A stretch of DNA of 64,000 nt from NCBI RefSeq assembly GCF_900696085.1, contig NZ_CAADFC020000028.1:124001-188000 (forward strand), read 5' to 3'. Below, one piece after another: positions 1-7,995 of the stretch. The first letter of the stretch is position 1. Each line of letters begins with the position of its first letter. The position numbers and the translations under genes are program-made. The stretch is from Bradyrhizobium ivorense (GTDB taxonomy: Bacteria; Pseudomonadota; Alphaproteobacteria; Rhizobiales; Xanthobacteraceae). The notes beneath the pieces were generated by a model. The model saw only the letters and a program-made list of their open reading frames with translations. It searched no databases and was not told where the DNA came from.

Positions 1-499
1 GTTTCGGCCGGCTTTCGGTATTTTGACAATCAAGGGCAATTTCACGCTTTGGAAGTATCTGAAGGATCTCCATGATTTTTCTACCATCGAACGAACAATC
101 GGCTTTCACCAGGGACGTTTGACCCACGGCTATCGACTGGTCGTTTTGGCCGCGGGCGAAAGAATTGACCCTGATGATATCGATTTGGGCGGTTCGACTC
201 GGACGTCAGGAGGCACAAATATTTTGCCGACGTCTCCTGGGAGTTCAATTGAACTATTGCTGACTGAAAGAGGGCAGGACGTTCAGGAGCTGAAGAGAAA
301 GGTCTGTACGTTCTTTGCCGCCGCTAGTGATAACCGCCCCGCGAAAATTCTCCCGAACCTGAGGCACAACGAGCATATGGAGTATCCTGACGCGGAAGCG
401 TTGGCTCCGGGTGTGCGCAGCGGAGTGCCGCAATTCAATTTAAGCAATCCGAAGAAGTTCTCGGTGGTTCGCGAAGTCGGTTACCAGCATCGTGGGTAA
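1..499 (+). CDS. Hypothetical protein, 5' end probably outside the window
   Basis: The reading frame is open from the left edge to the TAA at 497-499. The first possible start inside the window is a TTG at position 23 with no clear ribosome binding site, so the true start may lie upstream and the protein may be longer than the 158 residues seen. The product is soluble-looking, with no signal peptide or membrane segment in the visible part. I recognise no domain. It converges on the cyclase gene that ends at 531 on the other strand. Its function is unknown. Confidence 0.5.
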   Translation, partial: FRPAFGILTIKGNFTLWKYLKDLHDFSTIERTIGFHQGRLTHGYRLVVLAAGERIDPDDIDLGGSTRTSGGTNILPTSPGSSIELLLTERGQDVQELKRKVCTFFAAASDNRPAKILPNLRHNEHMEYPDAEALAPGVRSGVPQFNLSNPKKFSVVREVGYQHRG

Positions 500-530
500 T
501 GAGAAGACCGGGAATCGCCGCCAAAACGGA

Positions 531-3230
531 TCAGCGAGTTGCTGATGCGGCGCTTAGCGGCTCCTTCAGCCGTCTTGGAAGTACAACCTGATCGTCGACG
601 GCGTAGAGCCAGCACGGACCATCCTTACCATCCCTTGAGGGATCACTATTGCAATCCGCGAGAGCCGCGACCTGGGCCGTGCGTTGCGAACTTGCGCCTG
701 TCGCAATGAAAACTCGTCCCCACGGGTGAACGGCCACGGCCTTGGGATTGCTGCCTGTTCTATAATTGACAACGTCCTGGCGTTGACGCGTTGCTTCTCT
801 CACAAATGGAATTTGTTGCGGATCAAATAGACCGTCATAGGCAACGCGCGGCATCGATCTCGGGCGTCGATACCCAGTCGATGACGAGTCTTGAACCTTT
901 TCGTTGATTGCAACGAGAATGCACGGGTCGCCGTAACGCATCTGACACGCTTCGAGCGTGTTCTGCTCGGCTGCCGCCTCGTTCGGCCAATCCGACGATC
1001 GCCAGCTGTCGGCGGGTGGGTGGACAGCAAGGGCTTTATGACTCGTCGCGGCATGGTAAAGCATGATCTGCTCGAGACGGCGATTATCCGGCATGGCAGG
1101 TGCCAGATCCTCCGTCAACGACGACAGTGCGGCTTGGAATATTTCGGCCGGACTCTTGCGAGGCACTGCGTCGGGTTTGACGCTGTTGCTCGATTGCGGA
1201 GCATCCGGGGCCGAGACCGCGGGCGTCATTGCTGATTGCAGACGCTTCCGTAGTACGACCTGATCGCCAACTGCGTAAAGCCAGCATCGCCCGTCTTGGC
1301 CTTTTCTCGTCGGATCAGAATTGCAATCTGCGAGCGCAGCGACCTCCGCATCGTGCTGCGAGGCTGCCCCCGTTGTGATGAAGATGCGCCTCCACGGGTG
1401 GACGGCGGCGGCCTTCGGACCGTCTTTCTTCCTGTAGTCAACAACGTCCTGGCGCTGACGCATCGCGTCCCTCAGAAGAGGAATTTGCTGTGGATCGAAG
1501 GGGCCATCATAAGCAGCGCGCGGCATCGGCCGCGTCTGCCAGTATCCGCCCGAAGGCTTACTCTGAATCCTGTCATCTACCGCCACCAGGACGCAGGGAT
1601 CGCCATATCGCAGCTGGCACGCCTCGAGCACGCCTTGCTCGGCCGCCGACTCGTTCGGCCAATCCGCCGATCGCCAACTATTGCCCGGGGGATGGACCGC
1701 GAGTGCCTTGTGACTGGTATCCGCGTGGTAACCTGTGACTGTGGCCAGTCGACCCTGCTCGGACATCGCGGGAGCAATGTCCGTTATTGCTGCGGACAAT
1801 GCCGCTCGAAAAACATCGGCCGGGCTCTGGCGGGGGGAGATCACGGGATTGGCGGAAGCAACGTCGGCGGCCGACGAAGACGCTGGGGCTGCTGTTGAGT
1901 CAGGCGTCATTGGCGCTGTAAGCCTCAGCGGTAGCACGACCCTGTTTTGGACGGCATACAGATAGCATGGTCCACCCGGAGGATTGCGAGCGGGGTCGGC
2001 GTTGCAGTCCTTCAACGCCTTTTCCTCCGCCGCCCGTTGGCTCGCCGCTGCAGTCACCAGGATCAATATTCCAGTTGCATGAAACGCCGCAGCCTTTGGA
2101 CCGGCGAGCGTCGTGTATTCGGCGATCTCCGGACGCAGCAAGGTTTCCTGGCGTAGAGCGGGAACACGCTCGGGATTAAACACTCCGGCATAACGGACAC
2201 GCGGCGCATCGCGAACTGGCCAAATGCCATTGTCGGCCGGCGTAACGCCGTCATCTGCGGCGATCAAGGCGCAAGGCTCATCGTAGAATTGGAGGCATTT
2301 TTCCAGCGCCTTTTCTTCAGCGATTTCGCGCGAGGGCCAATTGGCGGTATGCCAGATTCCCGACCGGCCGCGGGGCGCGGCAAGCGCGCGATGCAGCGGC
2401 GAGGCCGCATACGCCGAAACCTCGTCGATCCTGGCGTTCGCAAGACTTCCTGGACTATGTCTCTGCAGGGCCAAAAGGAGCTGGGAGGCCAGGGGCGAAG
2501 GCGCCGTTGTTGCGGCTTCGCGACGCATCCACCACGCGCCGAGACAAGCTGCAAAAGCCACGAATGCTAAACCGGCGAAGGCCAAGCGGCGCTTCCAGGG
2601 ATAAGCAACATGCGCAGGTGCCAAGACCGTCGATTTGCTCGGCCCGGCGGGAAGACTGCGATGAGATCCGCGAATTTTCGGTTCCGGCAACGCGGCAATA
2701 TCTTTGGCTGCCAAGCCAAAAACGCCGATGGCGCGCGCGATATTCTTGACGGTATGCTCGCCAAGATCGGCGAACGAGAGGCGTAATTTATCGCGAATTT
2801 GTTCATTGGCAGCGCGCGAAATACATACACCGCCGGGCTCGCACAGTGCTTCGAGCCGGGCGGCGACATTGACGCCGTCGCCCAGGATGTCATCACCGTC
2901 GATAATGATGTCGCCGATATTCACTCCGATGCGAAAGACGATTTGTTCGGTTGCGGGCACCGATGCGTTCCGCGCCAGCATGCCTTGCTGGATCGCTATC
3001 GCGCAGCCGATAGCATCGACGATGCTCGCGAACTCAAGGAGCAGTCCGTCGCCGGTAGTCTTGACGACCCGTCCACCGTTGTCCTTTATCGTGGGATCGA
3101 GAAGCTCAGCACGGTGGGCCTTGAGAGCCATCAGCGTGCCGACTTCGTCAACGCCCATCAAGCGGCTGTACCCGACCACATCCATGGCGATGATCGCTGC
3201 CAGTCGCCGTTCTACGATTGAAGAGCTCAT
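531..3230 (-). CDS. Class III adenylate/guanylate cyclase with a membrane anchor and three tandem C-terminal repeats
   Basis: Predicted to make cyclic nucleotide from NTP at the membrane. Residues about 8-170 form the class III catalytic domain: the metal-binding Asp in AMDVVGYS (about residue 17), the KTTGDGLLLEF strand with Asp at about 61, and the GDGVNVAARLE signature. One transmembrane segment follows at about 216-235, so the remaining 660 residues are probably periplasmic. That part holds three repeats of 160-200 residues. Each has two half-units built as W-x(n)-AAE-x-AL-x-x-C-x(n)-PC-x-L-x-A, somewhat like DUF4189. Repeats 2 and 3 are the most alike. I chose the ATG at 3230 because the longer frame begins at a TTG two codons upstream. 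The cyclase call is firm. The sensory role of the repeats is inferred from topology. Confidence 0.85.
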   Translation of the reverse strand: MSSSIVERRLAAIIAMDVVGYSRLMGVDEVGTLMALKAHRAELLDPTIKDNGGRVVKTTGDGLLLEFASIVDAIGCAIAIQQGMLARNASVPATEQIVFRIGVNIGDIIIDGDDILGDGVNVAARLEALCEPGGVCISRAANEQIRDKLRLSFADLGEHTVKNIARAIGVFGLAAKDIAALPEPKIRGSHRSLPAGPSKSTVLAPAHVAYPWKRRLAFAGLAFVAFAACLGAWWMRREAATTAPSPLASQLLLALQRHSPGSLANARIDEVSAYAASPLHRALAAPRGRSGIWHTANWPSREIAEEKALEKCLQFYDEPCALIAADDGVTPADNGIWPVRDAPRVRYAGVFNPERVPALRQETLLRPEIAEYTTLAGPKAAAFHATGILILVTAAASQRAAEEKALKDCNADPARNPPGGPCYLYAVQNRVVLPLRLTAPMTPDSTAAPASSSAADVASANPVISPRQSPADVFRAALSAAITDIAPAMSEQGRLATVTGYHADTSHKALAVHPPGNSWRSADWPNESAAEQGVLEACQLRYGDPCVLVAVDDRIQSKPSGGYWQTRPMPRAAYDGPFDPQQIPLLRDAMRQRQDVVDYRKKDGPKAAAVHPWRRIFITTGAASQHDAEVAALADCNSDPTRKGQDGRCWLYAVGDQVVLRKRLQSAMTPAVSAPDAPQSSNSVKPDAVPRKSPAEIFQAALSSLTEDLAPAMPDNRRLEQIMLYHAATSHKALAVHPPADSWRSSDWPNEAAAEQNTLEACQMRYGDPCILVAINEKVQDSSSTGYRRPRSMPRVAYDGLFDPQQIPFVREATRQRQDVVNYRTGSNPKAVAVHPWGRVFIATGASSQRTAQVAALADCNSDPSRDGKDGPCWLYAVDDQVVLPRRLKEPLSAASATR

Positions 3231-3487
3231 GCGCAATGCGCATGTGTTGGGCGTTGCCGGGCCGCGCGGATAGAATTGCTGCGTGTCGGATTAGCCGAGA
3301 TTGCGTGGATGAACAGCGAGATAAAAAATGCTGCAATACAATCACTCATGAAATCTCTCCAGTTTGTCGAAAGGGCCTCTCTAACAAAGTGGACTATGTT
3401 GTGTTGTTAAGCTGGCCGAAGCACAGCGCGGTCTAGCTTCACGGACGCCACAGGTCTGCGCGGCTGCCAACAGGTGATGGGCCGAAC

Positions 3488-4276
3488 CTACCCTCTGGCA
3501 GCAACACGCTCGAATCTGATGCCTTGCTCTTCCTCCATCACCTTATCGCTGATGCCGAGCAGTCCGCGATACGGTGCGATTTTTGGAAGATTGATGTCTT
3601 GAGTAAGTATATGCGTCTTGATGTCGGAAGGGAGCTGCGGAAAGTTTTTGTGCACCTTGAGAGCGTCTCTCAAGTGGCCGCTGGCGAGACTATCGACAAT
3701 TCCGGCGCTGCTGACATGGCCGCCCAGATTGAAATAGCTCGCTTTCGACGTGACTATGACCCGCCACTGGACGGGAACGGGACGTGGTTGTGGTTCAACG
3801 GCAACCGGCTTGACTTCCAGAGCGGCCGATTTCGTTTCCTGTGCGACCGGCTTTGCCGTCTTGGGATCGCCACGAGCTTCCACCTTCGCTGGAGCCGTTG
3901 AAGGAGGCGTCTTCTTCGATTGCGTCGGCGGCGGGGGTGGATCAAGGGGGGGATTTCCGCCTTCGATCGAATAGGTGCGATCGGGATCTATCAATCGCAT
4001 GAGCGGAAAACTTGGCGGCGGTTCGGTCGAACCGCCAGTGCCGAAGCCCGGAAGTTCATAGATCGATCGTTCGACGGGCCTTTCATACCGTGAAAGCTGG
4101 GGTTGTTTCCTGACCGGCTCCGTGCCGGACCTGATCAAACCACTCACTTCGAAGATCGCGAAGCCAGCAACGACCGTTAGCGCCGATACGGCGCCTATCA
4201 TGGGCCAATCGAGGGGGCCTGCGAATTTGATACTCGGCAGTCTCATCTTCTTCGTGCCGTCCCGCCAAGTGTCCAT
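3488..4276 (-). CDS. Proline-rich single-pass membrane protein of unknown function
   Basis: 262 residues with an ATG start. A short basic N-terminus is followed by one hydrophobic segment at about 27-46, then a long proline-, lysine- and alanine-rich linker to about residue 165. A folded C-terminal part of about 90 residues begins near PVQWRVIVTS. The layout resembles a membrane-anchored periplasmic protein whose linker spans part of the periplasm. It lies between the cyclase and the DUF4384/caspase/OmpA group, all on the same strand. I do not recognise the C-terminal domain, so no function is assigned. Confidence 0.7.
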   Translation of the reverse strand: MDTWRDGTKKMRLPSIKFAGPLDWPMIGAVSALTVVAGFAIFEVSGLIRSGTEPVRKQPQLSRYERPVERSIYELPGFGTGGSTEPPPSFPLMRLIDPDRTYSIEGGNPPLDPPPPPTQSKKTPPSTAPAKVEARGDPKTAKPVAQETKSAALEVKPVAVEPQPRPVPVQWRVIVTSKASYFNLGGHVSSAGIVDSLASGHLRDALKVHKNFPQLPSDIKTHILTQDINLPKIAPYRGLLGISDKVMEEEQGIRFERVAARG

Positions 4277-4309
4277 CCGCTGTTGGCACCGGCCGTTGCG
4301 GCTTCGGGA

Positions 4310-5080
4310 CTACTGAATACTGTACGGCTTTGCATTGAAGGACCAGCGATTTTCCCGCAACCGGCTCGTCGCGTCGTCCGGAATGCGTAGTTCGCTTGTC
4401 CGTTCGACAAGATAAGCCAGTACGTCGGATTGGCTGCGGGCTCCTGGCGGCGCGTCCGGCAAATCGAGAAGTTGAACCGGTTGAGCGCTCAAGACCGCGA
4501 CGACCATGGCGTTACCCTTCGGCGGAGTAACCACGTATTCGGTTGCGCCATTCTGGCCGGTTGCAAGGGGTATGGTCAGCGTGCCCGCCTTCATGAAGTT
4601 TCCGTTGGGCTTGGAGGTTTGTACGAGCGAGGCGGTGGTCGGATAAATTTGCGACAGGTGTCCGTTGGCATCGATGTCGATGAGGACGAGATACCCGGGC
4701 CGCTTGCTGGTGATCCGGAAGGAGACGCGCGATCCGATGCTGACGGTCTGGCCGGGCAACATGTCGATGGCGATTTCGGCGGGGTTGGTCAGCTTCACCG
4801 TGCTGAGGTCGCTCGGGCTTGCCGGCGGGGGAGCGACAGCCTCCGTGGAGGGCGGCGCAGCATCTGCCGGAGCAGCCGCGGGTCTGAGGATTTCCTGGTT
4901 CGCTGGAACGGGTTCGCGCTGCGCGGGACTCTGCGTTGTCATGGCAGGGCCAGGGTTTGCTGGCTGCGGAGCCGCTCCCTCGAGGATGAGAACAGCCGCA
5001 ACGGCGTTCTGTGCGAGCACCATCGCAACGAAGCCCGTCATGCACCTGAGAGAACTTGAGACCCGCATAAGCCGCCTCAC
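4310..5080 (-). CDS. Secreted DUF4384-domain protein
   Basis: 256 residues with a signal peptide ending near QNAVAA, so the product is probably periplasmic. A Pro/Ala-rich linker runs to about residue 95. A DUF4384-type beta domain follows, recognised by the pattern of a strand, GYLVLIDIDANGHLSQIYPT, a loop, and a final strand ending in VAVLSAQP. The gene overlaps the upstream caspase-like gene: a GTG at 5080 shares four bases with that gene's TGA (5077-5079), which suggests translational coupling. An in-frame ATG at 5068 is an alternative start. The upstream protein carries the same domain type at its C-terminus, so the two may work together. DUF4384 has no established biochemical activity. 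Confidence 0.75.
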   Translation of the reverse strand: MRRLMRVSSSLRCMTGFVAMVLAQNAVAAVLILEGAAPQPANPGPAMTTQSPAQREPVPANQEILRPAAAPADAAPPSTEAVAPPPASPSDLSTVKLTNPAEIAIDMLPGQTVSIGSRVSFRITSKRPGYLVLIDIDANGHLSQIYPTTASLVQTSKPNGNFMKAGTLTIPLATGQNGATEYVVTPPKGNAMVVAVLSAQPVQLLDLPDAPPGARSQSDVLAYLVERTSELRIPDDATSRLRENRWSFNAKPYSIQ

Positions 5081-6765
5081 GGTGCAGTGAAGAAACCAAT
5101 CGACCCCACACGCGCGTCGGGGGAGAGATACGTGTTCAATATCTTGATGAGCTGGCCAGGGGCCTTTCGCCGATCCAGTTGAAGAATTGCCTGCTCGAGA
5201 TCGGGCAATCGCTTTGTCGATGTGACCGCAACGACCTGCTCCGCACCGAACGGCTCGCGTACCTTGAGCTGCAAACGCAGATTTCCGGTTTGAGAGATCG
5301 GAGCATCCGAACCGAGCGGATACAGCATCTGGATTGTACCGTCCCCAGATATGTCGAACAGGATGATGGCCCGGCTTGTGACGTCGGAAAGTTCGATCTG
5401 AACGGTGCGGCCCTTGTGATACTGGCCATCATCGGGTGCAACGCGAAGGGTCTGCGGGGTCTTGGTCGCAATTCTCTTCAATTCCCTGATGGCGGCAGTC
5501 CGGTCGATGACCGACACGAGGTCGCGCTCATCAATCCCGTAGGCGACCACATCACCCCAGGAAATGACATCGCGGGACTTCGAGTCCCAAATGAGATCCG
5601 GATTGTCGACAGGCGGAACGATCTCGATCGCGGCATTCCGGGAGGTCAGCTTGGCAAGATTGTTGGTTCTGCTGCCGAGTGCGGCCAACCGTATGGGTGC
5701 AGAGATTTCCGTGGGGGCTGGAGCAACGGCAAGGTCACGCGACAGCGCAGCGGGTGGCGCGGGAATCATTGATTTGGGAGGAACGGTCGGGCCGGGCGCC
5801 GCGACCAAGGTCGGTCCCTGCGCCAGCTGGAATACGACGTCACTCTCGACTGAACGACCTGGGGAAGCCTTTGTCACCACGTTCTGGCGCTGGTCGGACA
5901 ACTGGTAGACGACCTGTCGGACGTTGGCGAACAATTCCTTCAACGTAACCTTGCCGTCGTGGTTGGCATCGGCGCCACCTTCGAATGCGCGCGCCACGGC
6001 GTAGCTCAACGCGCCGCGAAGTCCGTCGATCCCGGGTATCTTGACCTCGGGCGCCTTGGTGTTGCGATCGACGGCCGCGAGAAACGCCGTGCGGTCGAGA
6101 TCAAGGTCACTGACCGGATCGGATTCGTTTGTCACCGGAACGAGCTTGTCGACGGGCAGCGTATATTTCGACACCTGTCTGAAGCTCATCTCTGCCGCGC
6201 GAGGATCGATGTCCCGCGCCATGCCGCCGCCGTGACAGGTGTCGGCCACGAACAGAACCTTTGCACCGCGCAGTTCGAACTGCCGGATGAAGTGGTTGAA
6301 CTCGCTGCCCAGAATGCGTTGCCGCGAACCTTCCGGAGTAGGCGCGAAACCGGGCAGCAGAAAAACGTCCTGAAGACCGTCAGGTTCGGACCCTTTGATG
6401 GTTTCCGGCTCCTGAGCGCCGTGGCCGGCGATCGACAGAATGATGAGGTCGTTGGACGTGGTCCGTTGAACGAGATCGCTGATGTGTTGCAGCACGCTGC
6501 TGCGATTTGCCTGCGCATCGGTCAGCGTGATGACGTCGTTGGTTCCCATCTGCCGAAGCGACTGTTCAATGTCCCTCGCATCCGCGACGGATCCCTTGAG
6601 GGGACGAACATGCTCATAGGCATCGATGCCGATGATGAGGCCTCGAATGGCCCCGCCATCGGGATTTTGCAGGTGCAGGACGATGGGCGAGGCGGCCAGG
6701 CTCGTCTGCGTCGACAGCAACAACCAGGCCATCGCGACCAGGAGTATCGTATTTAAAGCGCGCAT
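5077..6765 (-). CDS. Secreted caspase-like (C14) peptidase with EF-hand-type loop and C-terminal DUF4384 domain
   Basis: 562 residues from the ATG at 6765, which gives a clean signal peptide ending near SLAAS; the longer frame starts with a GTG and lacks one. The caspase-like hydrolase fold runs from about 40 to 290. It has the catalytic His115 in SIAGHGAQE and Cys177 in VADTCHGGG, both intact. Residues 266-277 (DANHDGKVTLKE) match a canonical EF-hand calcium loop, in line with the calcium dependence known for metacaspases. The C-terminal about 150 residues are a DUF4384-type domain (IILFDISGDGTIQMLYPL). It sits between the OmpA-domain gene and the free DUF4384 gene, probably in one operon. 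Proteolytic activity is likely; the substrate is unknown. Confidence 0.85.
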   Translation of the reverse strand: MRALNTILLVAMAWLLLSTQTSLAASPIVLHLQNPDGGAIRGLIIGIDAYEHVRPLKGSVADARDIEQSLRQMGTNDVITLTDAQANRSSVLQHISDLVQRTTSNDLIILSIAGHGAQEPETIKGSEPDGLQDVFLLPGFAPTPEGSRQRILGSEFNHFIRQFELRGAKVLFVADTCHGGGMARDIDPRAAEMSFRQVSKYTLPVDKLVPVTNESDPVSDLDLDRTAFLAAVDRNTKAPEVKIPGIDGLRGALSYAVARAFEGGADANHDGKVTLKELFANVRQVVYQLSDQRQNVVTKASPGRSVESDVVFQLAQGPTLVAAPGPTVPPKSMIPAPPAALSRDLAVAPAPTEISAPIRLAALGSRTNNLAKLTSRNAAIEIVPPVDNPDLIWDSKSRDVISWGDVVAYGIDERDLVSVIDRTAAIRELKRIATKTPQTLRVAPDDGQYHKGRTVQIELSDVTSRAIILFDISGDGTIQMLYPLGSDAPISQTGNLRLQLKVREPFGAEQVVAVTSTKRLPDLEQAILQLDRRKAPGQLIKILNTYLSPDARVGSIGFFTAP

Positions 6766-6784
6766 AGCTGGCACCCCGCATGCC

Positions 6785-7747
6785 TTACCTGCGGATGAAC
6801 TCGACACGACGGTTCAGCGCATAGATGTCCTCTTGGCTGAGCCCCCCGGAATCGAGAACCTTGAACGGTTCACTTGAGCCCACCCCTTTGGTTTCGATCG
6901 TTGTGCCAAGCCCGGTCTCCTTGAGATAAGCAGCGACCGCTTCCGCGCGCGCCGCGGAGAGCTTCATGTTGGTGTCATCGCTGCCGCGGATATCCGTGTG
7001 GCCGACGAGAACAATGCGCTCCGGACGCTGCTCCTTGAGAGCATCGGCGAGTTCTCGGACCGCCCGTTCACCGATCGGGGTAAAGGTGGTCTTGGCATAT
7101 TCAAAAGTGATCGGGATCGGAACGACTTGCGGCGTAATCCCGCGTACCGAGCGTGAATAGATGCCGCCGATCGTGCCATCGCGCTGGTCTCGTGCGGTTT
7201 CGACAAACCGTGTGGTTCCATCTGCCAGCTTTACGTTGGCAGCCAGCAATCGGGCCTGGGCCGAGCGGGCCAACAGGCCCTCGATCTCGAATTTCTCGGG
7301 CTTGTCAGGCGTCAGGGTTTCGTTTTTGACGATCGCGATGGCCCGGTCATAGGCTTCTGCAGCTTCGGCAAAGCGACGCTCGCCGAACCTGACTTCGCCG
7401 AGCGTGGCGGATGCCTGCCAGACGACTTCGGTTCGCTCGGCGCTGGTGATGAGCCGCTCGTATTCCGTGGTCGGCCGGCCCCGCGCCATCATGATCTGGG
7501 CTGCGGAGAGGCGGAGAACCGCCAGCCGTTGCTGAACCCGGGTCTGAAACTGGCCGCAATAGGGACTGCCAGCGATCTTGTCGATCATCGCCTGCGCATT
7601 GACTTCCTGCGCAGTATCGATCGCGTTATTGAACTGTTCGAGAAGAGCGCTGCAGTCGTCCGCGCGCGCAGGGCAGATCGAAGCAAGCAAGAACGCCAAC
7701 GTCACGGCGCCCCAGCGGTACTTTCCTTCAAAAATGTTCCGGATCAT
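6785..7747 (-). CDS. OmpA-family peptidoglycan-binding protein
   Basis: 320 residues from the ATG at 7747; the longer frame starts at a TTG. A signal peptide ends near CPARADD. The N-terminal half (about 30-190) is a helical region of unknown fold with an early DDCSALLEQF segment. The C-terminal about 110 residues are an OmpA-like domain, with ITFEYAKTTFTPIGE, the core VGHTDIRGSDDTNMKLSAAR and the terminal NRRVEFIRR. Such domains bind the diaminopimelate of peptidoglycan and anchor proteins to the cell wall. Its stop is 19 bases before the caspase gene's ATG, so the two are probably co-transcribed. It has no beta barrel, so it is not a porin. Confidence 0.85.
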   Translation of the reverse strand: MIRNIFEGKYRWGAVTLAFLLASICPARADDCSALLEQFNNAIDTAQEVNAQAMIDKIAGSPYCGQFQTRVQQRLAVLRLSAAQIMMARGRPTTEYERLITSAERTEVVWQASATLGEVRFGERRFAEAAEAYDRAIAIVKNETLTPDKPEKFEIEGLLARSAQARLLAANVKLADGTTRFVETARDQRDGTIGGIYSRSVRGITPQVVPIPITFEYAKTTFTPIGERAVRELADALKEQRPERIVLVGHTDIRGSDDTNMKLSAARAEAVAAYLKETGLGTTIETKGVGSSEPFKVLDSGGLSQEDIYALNRRVEFIRR

Positions 7748-7995
7748 CTTGGGCTCCGAACGACCGAACAATGGGTATTCATTCGCTATGGTGGCAAAAA
7801 GGCTTTATACTACACAGGTGAAACAGCGACAAATGCGGTAGTTCACATACCAACGGAATATCTGGCCGTAGGCTGGCATCGGCGCTCAAATTCCGATTCT
7901 CGCAAGTCGTGCGCCAGCAAGAGGCCCGGTAAACAAGCTGCCCCGGCAAGCACGGGTGCCCGGCAAGATCGGGTGCGCGCCGAACTCGCGATCGT

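Noticed and set aside
3488..4276. The proline-rich membrane protein as the missing TssJ
   Set aside because: It has an uncleaved transmembrane segment, no lipobox cysteine and lies far from tssL/tssM, so nothing supports a TssJ role.
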